A stretch of DNA of 64,000 nt from Morella rubra (taxonomy: Eukaryota; Streptophyta; Magnoliopsida; Fagales; Myricaceae): NCBI GenBank assembly GCA_003952965.2, contig CM025853.1:7425007-7489006 (forward strand), written 5' to 3'. This document shows positions 22,205-33,599 of the stretch, piece by piece. Under the pieces are notes generated by a model, which searched no databases, was not told where the DNA came from, and saw nothing but the letters and a program-made list of their open reading frames with translations. The number at the start of each line of letters is the position of its first letter. Position 1 is the stretch's first letter. A program made the position numbers and the translations under genes.

Positions 22205-23836
22205 CACTACAAAAAAAATCGACTTTTAGTGACAAAATTTTTTGTTATTAAAAGTCAAATTTTCCTCATTGAAAGTATTAGTGACGTAATTTTTTTTATC
22301 ACGAGCTCCGTCAGCAAAAGAGCATCACTAATTTTTTTTTCAAGACGAAAAATTTCTTCACGATAACTTTTCATGACCAAAAAATTTTGTCACGAAGTAG
22401 AGGATCAATCGGCTATTATTGGACGATCAAACAGCCAAAATAGATGATCAAATGTCAATTTCAGTTTCGATCGAATGGCAAAAATAGATGATCAACCGTC
22501 AATTCTGTAGACAATTGAACATCTAAAATGAACAATCAATCGTTTAAATTAGACGATCGAACAGTTTATTTTATGATAGAACAATTTATTTGTTGATAGA
22601 TGGTCCACATATGTGTTATGGATGATAGAACAATTTATTTGATGATAGAACATCCAAGGTGTTTATGGGTCACAGAAGCAAAACTATAAAATTTCATCCT
22701 TTAAATCACATAACCATAGATTGTGTTCCATCTGAAGTTTTAGATCTTTTCCCTTTTCGCTTCTTTCCTCCATCTTTGTTAGCCCTTTTCTTTGATTTCT
22801 CAGCAGTAACTGGTTGGGTGCCTTGTAGGTGCTGATGAATGGCAGCCAAGGGATCCGACAAGAAAGCAAGATGGTTAAGAACCGTACTCAACAGTCTTCC
22901 TTTCTTCAAGCTGAGGTTAGTGAATCCATTATTGCCCAAAAGACATGTTTCAATAACATAGTACAAAGAGAAACTTATTGCGACAATGTTGCGAGTTAAA
23001 GCCAAATTTGTTAAACCTGAATAACCCAGATACTTAGCAATGATTCTAGGCAGAAGAATGCAAATCCAATAAAGTAGAATATCTGCGGACAAGAACAAAA
23101 GCATAATCAGAAGTAACCATCAATAGCCAACCATTTAAGTTCTAACAATTCATCTTCTCGTCCGTTTTGGATTCAAGTTGGCAAAATTCCAATCTACATT
23201 AACCCAACATCGTAAATTATATAAACTAAGTCACACAATGTTAAGGTAAATATTTGTCCAAGGTCATTATCAAAATTATTGTTACAACTATCATGCAGGT
23301 GAAAAACAACTTGATCTCACCATGACAATATCTGTGTCAATATAAGGTAACTAAAGCTTACAACTTACTCCAACCAAAGCATGATCGCCTAACACATCAG
23401 CTTCAGAGTAGAAAAGGAAATAATTGACAGTACACTAGCAAACTACTGGTACGTACTTGGTAAGAAAGAATGAATATCTCCCTCCCCTCACAAAAGACAA
23501 GGACAAAAAAAAAAAACAAGAGGGAAAAAACATTGTTTTAACAAGAAAGTAGGAGTTAGAATTTTCGCCAACATTCTGAATTAACCAAAAGACCTTCAGC
23601 AAAATAAAGCTACTGTGCATGAGAAATATCAAGTCATTGCCTCATTTCATATATATCTTCGTTACCTACTTCCAAAGAACAAACCAATAAAAACATTAAA
23701 AACCAGCTAATATTTAGCAAACCAAAGACCCTTAAATGCAACGCCGTGGAAGAAATCTTCCGTGAGAGATTTCCCTTTGAAAATAATGGGAGAAGAAACT
23801 GCAACAAAGATGCAGAAGCCTATATATGTGTATCTG
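22205..23836 (+). mobile_element. CACTA-type terminus with captured gene fragment
   Basis: It begins CACTACAAAAAAAATCGACT at 22205, followed by repeated 'tttagtgac', 'gtgacg' and 'cacgaag' phrases and then gatcaatcgg/gacgatcaaac motifs at 22385-22670. The terminus resembles the one at 23837. Between them lies a fragment of a host gene at 22.7-22.9 kb and intron-like sequence. No inverted partner terminus was found before 23837, so this may be a nested or rearranged part of the larger neighbour. Confidence 0.5.
22706..22910 (-). pseudogene. Captured 3' exon resembling plant SLX9-like ribosome-biogenesis gene
   Basis: On the minus strand an acceptor (cctcag) at 22911-22916 precedes an open exon ending at TGA (22706-22708). 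It encodes LLSTVLNHLAFLSDPLAAI, then HQHLQGTQPVTAEK, then a Lys/Arg-rich tail ending in DGTQSMVM. The DPLAAIHQHLQ block and basic tail fit the C-terminus of plant SLX9-like proteins as I recall them. The exon start, other exons and promoter are absent; the sequence upstream on this strand looks intronic. Lying between two CACTA-type termini, it is best read as a transduplicated host fragment. The family name is from memory. Confidence 0.5.
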
Positions 23837-23989
23837 CACTAAGAAAAAAGAACTGGAACTTTTAGTGACGCAATGCTACTTTTGTCACTAAAAATAGACT
23901 TTTCGTGACGAAAATTCTTTTCGTCACTAAGGCCTTATGTGTTTCGTCACAAAAAGTTAATTTTTTTGTGAAAAAATTTCATCACATGG

Positions 23990-25395
23990 CGATGGATTGG
24001 TACATAGACGATCGATCGCACCTTTTGTGACGAAACGCTCCGTCACTACATGCAAAGTGTTTTAGTGATGAAATTACATCGTCACCACTACCGAGCGATC
24101 AATAGTTATAAACCGATCGATCAGTTACAAATAAACACGTGTCAGATGTCGATTACATAACGAATGACATCTTGGCATGTGGCTTTGCTAAGCGATCGAT
24201 CTTATCACACCACCGATAGATCAGTAAGCGTAACCGTCAATATAACGAAGCAGTGATCATTCGTGCTATACTACTGATCGATCGGTCTTTCAACGAATGG
24301 AAGTGTGCCACGTGTTATAGAAGAACAATCAATCGCTACACAGTGTCGATTGATCGTGAGCGTAACCGTCACTTTTTCGAATTGTTGTTCGATCGTTGAA
24401 GTAACGATCGATTGGAGTTTCAACGAATGGTAGACTACCACATGTTGCAAAATCAAGCGATTGATTGGAAAATAAGAACCTATCGATTGACGCAAGGGAT
24501 TATATGAAACTGCCGAAGAAATTTTACTGGTTACCTCTCTACAAATTCTCACAAATCTTCTCAACTTTCAACGAGCCACTTCGTGTTGCATTGTCCTCCA
24601 AAGTGCGTGGAAACTTCCCTCTTTGTCATCTACATCAAAGGTATGTAGTTTTGTTACATTTTAAGCGGTTTTAAATTGGTTTTTAGTTTAGTTTTTTTAA
24701 GTTGCTATATAATCCATTTAGGTCCGTAAAAATATTTATTTTAGTGTTAATGTATGTTTTAGGAGTTTAGGATTATTTAGGAATAAATTTGGGGTGATTT
24801 TGGGATTGTTTTGTGGTTTTATAAGAACTATGCTTTTTTTTCTCATCGTCCCAACATCGATTGATCGCCTGTTCAAGGTGATTGATCGGTAGGTAGTTGC
24901 TAAGAAACACGATCGATTGGTAGGTAGTTAACCAATCAATCGTATCCTTATATTTGGGACGGATCAATCCTGTATTGTGCGATCGATCGATCCCAAAAAC
25001 TGTGTTTCAATTTGTAAACGATCGATCGCATGTGGGACCGATCTATCGGTCCCCGATACTGTGCATTTTAACAGTTGCAAGCGTAATTTGAAATGCAACG
25101 TTTTTAGTAATTAGCGATCAATCGTCTGAGTAGCGATCAGTTGCTTGGGTAATACTATGCATTTTTTTTGCATGGATGACCGATCGTCTTTGCAATAAAA
25201 CACATCATTTTATATGTTGTGATCGATCAAACTACTTGACCAATCGATTGTTATATTGTGTGATCGATCGCACATGTCATCGATCGGTCAGTATTTTTCC
25301 AAACGCACAGTTTTGATTACGCGATCAATCGGTTATTTAGGCGATCGATCATTGATTTTATGATCGATCGCTGGAATTGGCGATGGATCGCCATG
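23990..25395. repeat. CGATCGATCG palindrome array, 5' block
   Basis: Dozens of copies of GATCGATCG or one-base variants (CGATCAATCG, CGATTGATCG), most spaced 15-60 bp apart. A gap at about 24480-24840 has few. Both orientations are equivalent because the motif is self-complementary. In En/Spm-type elements, subterminal repeats bind the TnpA protein; that role is inferred here. Confidence 0.8.
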
Positions 25396-25480
25396 TTGTT
25401 GCAGCTTCTTTGATATTTTGATTATGTTTTTGTGATTATTTATTAACACATTTATATACAATTGTTGTAGCATACCTAAA

Positions 25481-26730
25481 ATGTCAGGAGCTAAGCGTGC
25501 GCGCAATACAAGGACCGGAGCGGGATCGTCGTCCCAAGAGCAGGAGCCCACTGATTCGATGATGACTGTAGAGAGGCTAATGCAGTACTTGAGGCTTCGA
25601 CCAGTGGCCAGTGACGCTCTCTGATTTTGATAACCTATTGTACAAGGACCACAACATCTTCCAGCTCTTCGAGTACTAGGGATTCTTACATCAGCTCTCT
25701 TGGACGAAGGGTTTCTGTGTCAACACCGTCATTTATGATTTTACTGTGTCGTTGTCTCGACAGAGAGAAGACCTGAACTACAACTGATAGTGCAAGGCGT
25801 GCAGTTTACATTCTCGACAGACATCATTTTCGGTTTCTTACACTGTCCTCGGCCTGAGACCCCATGCTTCCTAGCGGTACCTTTGATGAATGACGAGAGG
25901 ACATCTGAGCAGGACCTGTGGACAGTTATGATGGGGAAGACGTCTGCAATTGTTGGCAGCATAAGTAGCAGATGATGCACCTCATCTGGACGCCAAACAT
26001 CGATGGCAGATCCCATTTCACGGAGTGCCCGTTCACTAGAGCTCAGTGCATGCTCTTAATGGGTCAACAAACGTGGATAGATCTCTCGATCTACATGTTT
26101 GCGCTGATACTGGATGAGGCTTGGTCGGTTAGGGATCATAGCCTCCCATATGGCGTGTTTCTAACTTAGTTTCTCTTTTATCGCGGTGTCGTGATTGGTA
26201 ACCAAGAAATTCATAAGACGGTTAAGAGTGCACTGAACAAGGCCACCTTGTCAAGGAGCAAGGGGCAAGAGGGGGCTTTGACTCAACGATGCGCTCGTAG
26301 AGCAGCAGTGGCCCCAGATATGATAGCAAAGCCATTGACTGACGTCAGACAGTCTCGATTAGAAGCACCTTTCGAGACGGGAGCGCCTGCAATGCCTCCT
26401 CCTTCAGTGGCCCAACTTTTCGAGGGCCTCAACAGCCATGTCAGCGCAGCTGTCAAGATTGCTTTACGGCCTGTTGAGGAGCATGTGGAGAAATTGGAGC
26501 AAGAGATTAAGGAGCTTCGAGAAGACTCTAAAAAGCTTCGGACAGACTTTGAGGGGGAGTGCATTGTTGCGATTTTGTGGAACAAGGTGATCGTGGCTTA
26601 TATGTCAAATGTCAGGGAGCAATTGGAAGATGTCAAGAAGACCCTCGATGATTTCAAGACAGAGGCAGATCCACACAAGATTCCCGGGGATATTCCTGAT
26701 GTTGTGACGATTTTCTGTGATACTATTTAG
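25481..26730 (+). pseudogene. Decayed 'putative plant transposon protein' with coiled coil
   Basis: An acceptor (gttgtag) precedes CATACCTAAA and the ATG at 25481. The product starts MSGAKRARNTRTG and continues through several stops and frame changes with GVQFTFSTDIIFGFLHCPRP, WIDLSIYMFALILDEAW and LPYGVFLT..FLFYRGVV. The last 179 codons (26191-26730) are open, with a coiled coil (VEEHVEKLEQEIKELREDSK). The order fits the PF20167 type, with FT-S-e-I--lLgcP in the middle and LPyg-LIt-L-----V near the end. Stops after about 47 codons, at about 25974 and at about 26167 show it is dead. Confidence 0.55.
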
Positions 26731-26999
26731 ATATTTATTGTTTCTACTATCTATTTAGGACATGTATTTGGATTTGTGTTTTTATTTACGTATTTGGGAC
26801 ATATATGTTTATTTTTGGATATGTAATGATTTTGATTATAGTTTATGAGTTTTTTTTCCAACATTTAGAAACGTAAATTGAACAAAAATTACAAAGTTAA
26901 ACAACTAAATAAAATACGTATTTTAATAAAATTTAAGCACATACATATATACATAAGAAATTAATAGCGATCAATCAAATAAGTAATATAAGAATTTAA

Positions 27000-27002
<3 letters not shown>

Positions 27003-27055
<53 letters not shown>
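27003..27055. repeat. (TA)n microsatellite
   Basis: About 26 uninterrupted TA units. Confidence 0.95.
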
Positions 27056-27060
<5 letters not shown>

Positions 27061-27154
27061 TAATATTAAATATATATACTTGAGATATCTAAAATATATA
27101 TGTAAGATAAGATCATAATTATGTCTTGTTAAATAAAGTTTTTTAATAATTTCA

Positions 27155-27965
27155 CCGATCGATCGGTGAATTTAACGATCAATCGGTATAGAACAATGTC
27201 GTTTAGATCTATCAAACCAATTGATTGCTATGATGTTCGATCGATCGTTAAAGATGACGTTGTTTTTGTTTGTCTCGACCGATTAATCATTTTGGTTTAT
27301 CTCGACCGATCAATCGTTTAATGCGTCGTCGTTTTCATTATACTACGCGATCGATCGTTAATATAAGACGATTGAGCGGCAAGCACGGCGTCATTTTACT
27401 GTCAAATGACAATCGATCGGTGTATTCGACTAATCGATCGACAAACAAATTAGGGTAAGATGAATTAGTAATTGAATATTGTGTGTTTAAATGTTTGCAC
27501 ACATAAAATACATATAAACAAAGTATATTAGGATGTATTTAGATTATATAAAAACATATCAAATACACATCATTAATCTTTAGGAAAGCTTGTTTAAGTT
27601 GTACATGTTGCATCATAGAAACATATTGTAAGAGTTAGTATGAGGCATGTATTAAGATAGGATAAACTAGGGATATAATCTTTATTTAGCACATGATTAT
27701 AACTTATTAGTACGAGGTATGATTAAGATGACATCATAAGTAAAAAAAAACTCATAATTAAGTCATTTGTTTGGTTAAAAATCATTTTTTAATAATTAGG
27801 ATCATTGATCGATCGTTGAATTGCCGATCAATCAGTACAGAACGGTGTCGTTTAGATCTATCCAACCGATTGAGCGTCTCTAACTGTCGATTGATGTCTT
27901 GCATCTGTCGTCATTTTAATTTCACTTACCGATCGATCATGCACTTTGTGACGATCGATCAGTGT
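27155..27965. repeat. CGATCGATCG palindrome array, middle block
   Basis: Clusters of cgatcgatcggtg, cgatcaatcggta and gatcgatcgtt type sites at 27155-27440 and 27800-27965, separated by AT-rich sequence. The two sub-blocks share the phrase 'acggtgtcgtttagatctat' or its near copy, suggesting an internal duplication. Confidence 0.75.
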
Positions 27966-28107
27966 TTATCGAACTTCAAATGCCAAAGTGCTCTAAAGTC
28001 GTGGGTGAAGTGCAAAACACATCCACGGCAAGGAGGAGACAACACATGTGGCAAGAGTGTTTATTTTCCCTCAAACTTAGCCCAAACACCATCCTTTTGG
28101 TTGGGAA

Positions 28108-29308
28108 TGTAACGCCCCGGGCCTAAACTCCATACTAATAGATTTTCATATAAAATAAGGCTTTTTCACCATAGCTAATCATTTATCTAAGCCTCAGGCT
28201 TTCAAAACTAATTATTACAACCTCAAGAAAATATTCATAAACCATAAAAAGCTCAAAATTATCAATTCGAGCCCTAAAATTTACATTAGCATATCCGATA
28301 TTTTCCAACATTGATGAAGATCTCCCAAAATAATTACAATAACAACTTCTCCAAAATTAATCTTCAAAAGTACTCTTGCAAAACACACCTATGAAGTACA
28401 AATCTATCTGAAGCTCTTAAACTTCACTAATTCTACCAACTCTTAAAAATATGAGAATAAGTGGTGAGCTACAACTAGCTCAGTAAGTAGCAAGTCAATG
28501 GGGGTTGGGAAAAAAATAATTTTCTCATAATAACCGAAATCCAAAATAAAACACTATGAGCCATACCAAAACCAAAATAAAAGTTTGTAACAAAAATATC
28601 CAAGGCCATGCAATATAGGGAAATCACTAATGGTCACACAGACCTTCAGGCCACACAGACCTCCAGGCCACAAAGACCTCCAAATACCATGAGGGTTATC
28701 AAATTGGCCACACAGACCACAAAAATATATCACCAGTGCAAGGATAATTTTCATAGTATGCTCACCAAAACAAGTTATAAATATTTCAATTGAGTTTCAC
28801 GAAATCTTGACAATCACCTTTTATCCAAAATTTGTTCAATTCCCCAAATAGTATATCAAAAACCATATAAAATACGACACACATTTAAAAATCTCATTGA
28901 AGAACCACTTAGCTCAAACGCTTAACCAATTCTTAAAGCTTTTCCAATAATTGCCGAACAATCTCTCAGAAACTAGTAGCACCTCCTCAATCCAAATTTT
29001 GGTCTCCAATATACATTCTCTGTGGGCAATATTTATTAACCTTAATCTCTTTAACTTTTCAAATTCAAACATATCTTTATACATCACTTTTAAAATTCTA
29101 ATATAAGATGCTTATCCATATCTTTCAAATTCAAACACCATAACTTAACCTTTAAATTCAAACCTAAGATCAAATCTCTATCCAAACTTTTAAATTCGAA
29201 AATATGATTCAACCTCTATCCAAAAATCAAAAATAGGATTAAGCCCTTATCTCTTTGTTTAAAATTCGAATTACTCACTCAATACCTTTTTCGGGATGGG
29301 GTATTATA
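28108..29308 (-). mobile_element. LTR-like element with TGTaAC(G/A)CCCC ends (family B, copy 1)
   Basis: The left end is TGTAACGCCCCGGG and the right end ...GGGGTATTATA, near-complementary, flanked by GGGAA (28103-28107) and GCGAA (29309-29313), four of five bases identical. It shares with 33.6-36.3 and 37.8-41.0 kb the terminal style and a 'ctcagtaag' block about 300-370 bp from the left end. Small tandem repeats 'ccacacagacctccagg' lie at 28630-28715. It has no coding domains, so it is probably an old solo LTR; strand is assigned by comparison with the 33.6-36.3 kb member. Confidence 0.55.
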
Positions 29309-29654
29309 GCGAAAGTGTTTAGAATAGCTTAAGAGTAAACTCAAGCTCAAATTCATTGGTTTTTTAACCGGGTGAATATTGAAAAATTTGGGCGAAATTT
29401 TGGGATTTTGGTGTGGATTTCGTGCAAGAGGTAAATTACTCTACCTACACTACAATTTAAGAATGATTTGATTGGTTATTTAATGATTTTTTTATTTGAA
29501 TATTTGTGGATATTGTGAATATGATTTAAGATGATTAAAACTTATTAGGGTGTTTTTAATATGTACATTGGAATGGGTATTGCATGAGAATGATTTGGAA
29601 GTGCTTTAGGCGTGGATTTGAGTGTGTAGGGAGGCTTGGCATGTTTTTTTCGAT

Positions 29655-29830
29655 CTGGGTTAAATGCAATCAATCGCCATTGTTGTCGATCAATCGTCTA
29701 TTAGAGGGAAGACATACGACCAATCGTCTTTGCGTTAGACGATTGATTGTCTGTTAGATGGAAGATAGACGATTGATCGTCCTCGTTTTTAGCGATCGAT
29801 CGGCTGTACTTACTGATCGATCAGTAGTAA
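29655..29830. repeat. CGATCGATCG palindrome array, third block
   Basis: About eight sites (caatcaatcgcc, cgatcaatcgtc, gacgattgatcgtcc, gcgatcgatcggctg, ctgatcgatcagta) in 175 bp, just upstream of the transposase remnants. Confidence 0.75.
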
Positions 29831-30446
29831 TACTAATCGAATAGTGTATAAGGCAGATGTTGATTGTTAATCATGTGTAGCATTTATACTCTTTACATGT
29901 ATGATTATTGAAGTGCTTGAGTTTTGAAAATGAATCATGAAGTTTGAAAAGACTGGAGGATGATTATATGAGTGTTTTTTTTATTATTGATGTGTAGTAT
30001 TAGAGCTATTTACATGTTTGATTATTGAAAGTGTTTAAGTTCTGAAAATGAATTATGAAGTTTGAGAATCATAGAGGATGATTATAGGAGTGTTTTTGAC
30101 TTGTTTTGTTTAGGTCTATTTTTGGGATATAATGTGTGTAAACTTACACTTGTTCAAGGGGACGTGATAAATATGCGTTTATTGCGTAATAATTCTTGAA
30201 GATGTTGCCAAATTTTTTTCAAATATGGATGGACATAAGTTGAATTGACATTCAACTCCGAATGCACAATCTTAAATAGGATAGGACCTATCAGTTGGGC
30301 ACAAAGTCAAGTTCCAATGATTGGGTGTTTATGAGTTACTTAATATCGTTTATTGTTTTAGATTGGTAGCGATAGATAAGAGTTGGGTTTACGAGAAAAA
30401 TCGATTTGGTGAAAAGTATGTGTAAAGGGTTCGTGGGTTTGTCGGC

Positions 30447-31110
30447 ATGGATGCTTGTTGTGTAGACTCTTGGGGTCAAATCAGATGTCCATGTCGGAAG
30501 TGCAGAAATGTTGTGTTTCAGGTGTTAGATAAAATGGAAGATCATATACACATTGATGGGTTTGATGTGAGCTATAATTTACGGGTGTTTCACGGGGAGG
30601 GTATTCAACTTTCTAAAAATCTAAGTCAAGAGTCGGTGCAAGCTTACCACATAGTGATGAGGATTTAGAGGGAGATAGCTTTGATGAGGTGGAGGAAATG
30701 TTAACCGATGTTCTTGCGGGTTAGAAGGTGGGGCGAAGGGTTGAAATGGAGAACCCTGATATTAGGGAAACCCCCACTTCAGAACCGAAGGCTTCGACAC
30801 CATTTGATAAGTTATGGATGTACCAAGTTTAGTAAGTTGTCATTTATAATCTGGTTGTTGCATATGAAGTCGGAGAATAAGTTGTCGGTTAAGGCATTTA
30901 ATACGGTGTTACAGTTGATAAAGGAGACATTTTCAATGGGGGAGACATTACCAAGATTGTATTACGAGGCAAAACAATTGTGAAAGGGTCTTGGGTCTAG
31001 TTATGATAAGATTCAAGCATGTCAAAATGATTGTGTGTTGTTTTGGAAGGAAAATAGTGAGTTAGAAAGATGTTCGGTATGTGGGGTGTCTCGGTGGAAA
31101 TTCGAAGATG
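30447..31110 (+). pseudogene. CACTA transposase (TnpD-type) N-terminal fragment
   Basis: The first part is a transposase-associated domain: IRCPCRKCRN, then DHIHIDGFDVSYN and FHGEG (Cys-x-Cys-x2-Cys). A frameshift follows near 30660. The later frame reads IIWLLHMKSENKLSVKAFN, then LIKETFSMGETLPRLYYEAK, a TGA, and then SYDKIQACQNDCVLFWKEN and CSVCGVSRWK, the classic N-terminal half of En/Spm-type TnpD. The catalytic DDE half is missing. At least one frameshift and several stops show it is dead. It identifies the surrounding element as CACTA class. Confidence 0.85.
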
Positions 31111-31463
31111 ACTTGCGTAATCGAATTCTCAGAAAAGTGTTGCACCATTTCCTTTTAATCCTTAGACTTTAACATATCTTTATCGTTTGTTTTGTTATGT
31201 CACAGCTTGTGCGGTGAAATGAAGCGTGGATGGGAATTTCCTTATGTTACTTCTAGACAGTTGCATGGCTCACTTACTTCACTCACTGTAAGTCCGATCC
31301 CGAGTCCTAGTTCGAGCACTCCTTCTCTAAGACCGAATGCCTCCATTTGTCAAGGAACACTAGCTTGTCCTAGTAGTTGTGCATGTAAGAAATTATTCTA
31401 AGTTATATTTTAATTTTTTTAAGTTAAAAAACCGACTAACTTTGCTAATTTCATTTTATGTAG

Positions 31464-32984
31464 CGACATTGGCTTCTAAATGCGGGCGAGGTAGGACACA
31501 TGGGGTCAGTTTGGAGAAGAGTCTTGGGTCCGGGTCCGGGTCAGGGAAATTATCGGTGCATATCCTGGAGGGAGAGTGTGGAGGAGTGCCTTCCACTACT
31601 GCTACCCTATCGACCAAGATTAGAATGTTAGTCCGAGAGCTGATTCCAATCTCTGTTAATAAGTGGGTTGATGTTCTAGCTAAAGCGAAGGAGTATATTA
31701 TGGATCTGGTGTTGGTATGATTAAACTCGTAAACATAGAATTTTTGGTTAAGCATTTCGTTTATCATTGTAATATTGTATGTTTTGGTACTTATGCAGGA
31801 CCACTTCGACCTTGACTACACCCGTCAGAAGGACGTGAGGACGGAGGTCGAGACTATGATGATGGCACATCGAACGCACCGTAATCGGATGCATGCGTAT
31901 TTCAAGAAGTTTCCAAGTAAAAAGACGGTGTTGCTGAACCCCCACCCTAATACCACGAAAGAATAGTGGAAGGAGTTATGCGATATGTTCACAAGCGAAA
32001 CATTTATGGTACATGATTTACAAAAACTTGTTGCTTAAATATTATATTCTTTTTATATCTAATTACTTAAAATATCACAAAAACAAAGTAAGCAAAATAA
32101 GATAAATAGATCAAAGTTGACTGTGAACCATGCTATTGGTTCACGCTCGTTCCAGCGCATACGAGCTTGCATGGTAAGTTAAGTACTAAATTATGATTTT
32201 ATTGATATATTCAAATTCTATGAAATTGTATGTCAATAATTTTATGTTATTTCCATGTAGAAAAATCTGGACAGCAACGAAATCAATCCAGCAGAGCTGT
32301 ATAAGAAGAATTATACAAACAAAGATGGTGTTTGGACCTCGGAAGGAGCAAAAGAAATTTATATAAGTCGCTTTCATTTTAATCTAGTTGAAAGATGTAT
32401 ATATAGTTTATCTACTTTAATGTTTTTGGTAATTATTGTCATTTTTCAGGAACGAATGGATGCCTTCCAGCGCCAGTGTGATTTAGAAGGGAAGACTTAC
32501 ACCGAAATTGAAGTATATTCCGAGATATTAGGCAAGAAGTCAGGATATGTTCGGGATTAGGATGCGTGGTTAAGCCTCTGCCATCATCAACTTTAACTAC
32601 ACAGTCTTTTGATCTACAACACTAGCTAGCGAAGGCAAGGATGAGATAGAAGTGATGAAAGCTGCTAGAGAAAAAGACTTGCAAGAATTTGCGAAGAAGC
32701 AAGCTAAGATGGAGGTCACGCTACGGGACCACCCTGAGGAGCAGCAGGTGGAGCAAGAGCGCATTCGGTTGGAGTAGGAGGAGCACATGAAAAAGGAGCA
32801 AGAGCGCATGCGAGTGGAGCACGAAGAGCGCAACAAAAAGCGAGAGCGCATGCGAAAGGAGCAAGAGCGCTTATGGGCAGAAATATCAAAGGAGTTGGAG
32901 AAGAAAATATCCTCTATAATGGAGAAGAAAATGAGCGACATGTCAAAGCAACTATTAAGCCAGTTTGGGGGTTCAAAAAGGTAG
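31464..32984 (+). pseudogene. CACTA TnpA-like gene (Transposase_24 type), broken
   Basis: Likely exons are 31464-31714, 31799-32008, 32093-32173, 32261-32362 and 32450-about 32580, with a C-terminal coiled-coil segment to 32984. Recognisable blocks are GRGRTHG, LSTKIRMLVRELIPIS, MHAYFKKFPSKK, WKELCDMFTSETF, NRSKLTVNHAIGSRSFQRIR, PAELYKKNYTNKDGVW and YTEIEVYSEILGKKSGYVR. This is the order of the plant Transposase_24 family, the DNA-binding partner in CACTA transposition. Damage: TAG in place of a codon before WKELCDMF, a donor reading ATAAGT instead of GTAAGT after 32362, a one-base frameshift after GYVR (the next frame gives GLGCVVKPLPSS), and TAG in the coiled coil near 32776. Confidence 0.8.
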
Positions 32985-33169
32985 ATGCATGTATGTTGTA
33001 ATAGTTTTGTGATTATGTATTATTATGATGTTATTTTTCGGTTTAATTACAGATCATTATGTGTTATTATTGATGTTTATTAATGTGAGTATTGTATTGT
33101 TATTGTAATAGTACGTGTTATTTTCTATTATTATTGTTTTTTTAAAAGACTGATTCTGTTATTACCGTT

Positions 33170-33560
33170 CAATCGGCAATTCCAACGATCGAATGGTTGT
33201 TGTGAACACGATTGATCGCAAATACCACCGTTCGATCGCCAATATTTTAATGCCTAAAATAATGATCAATCAGTAATAGAACAGATCGATATCCTCCGTG
33301 CAAGCGATCGACCATTAGCAAAATGCGATTCATTAGTATTATAAGCAACTGATCGGTGGAGAAATTGTCAGTCGATCACCCAACTCAAACGATCGATCAT
33401 TATATAACACCGATCGATCACTTTGAAAATAATTGTTCCATCGCTAACATAACCGATCGATTGGTTCTTAATACAACGATCGATCGGCCGACTGAAACGA
33501 TCGATCGTCTTCTTCATAGCGTTCGATCGATCAGTTATATGTATTTGATCGATCGTCACC
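33170..33560. repeat. CGATCGATCG palindrome array, 3' block
   Basis: About 17 sites in 390 bp, with the highest density at 33390-33560 (cgatcgatcatt, ccgatcgatcac, cgatcgatcggcc, cgatcgatcgtc, tcgatcgatcag). This is the expected position of a 3' subterminal region after TnpA, but no CACTA terminus follows before unrelated LTR-like sequence. Confidence 0.8.
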
Positions 33561-33599
33561 ACGAACACTTCTAGGCTAGCCATCAGATACTAACACTCG

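Larger units (their letters stand above)
23837..33580 (+). mobile_element. Large decayed CACTA element(s) with CGATCGATCG arrays
   Basis: The 5' terminus at 23837 (CACTAAGAAAAAAG, one change from CACTACAAAAA) is followed by 'tttagtgacg' and 'cgtcacta' subterminal phrases. Palindromic CGATCGATCG-type motifs occur in blocks at 23.99-25.4, 27.15-27.97, 29.65-29.83 and 33.17-33.56 kb. Between them are a PF20167-like ORF (25.48-26.73 kb), a TnpD N-terminal fragment (30.45-31.1 kb) and a TnpA-like gene (31.46-32.98 kb), all on the plus strand and all broken. An LTR-like element interrupts at 28108-29308. A 3' TIR was not found. One composite element or two adjacent related ones are both possible. 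Confidence 0.65.

Noticed and set aside
22385-33560. Could the GATC-rich repeats be a CRISPR array or bacterial Dam-related region?
   Set aside because: Spacing is irregular, motifs are only 8-10 bp, there are no unique spacers of constant size, and the context is plant CACTA transposon genes.
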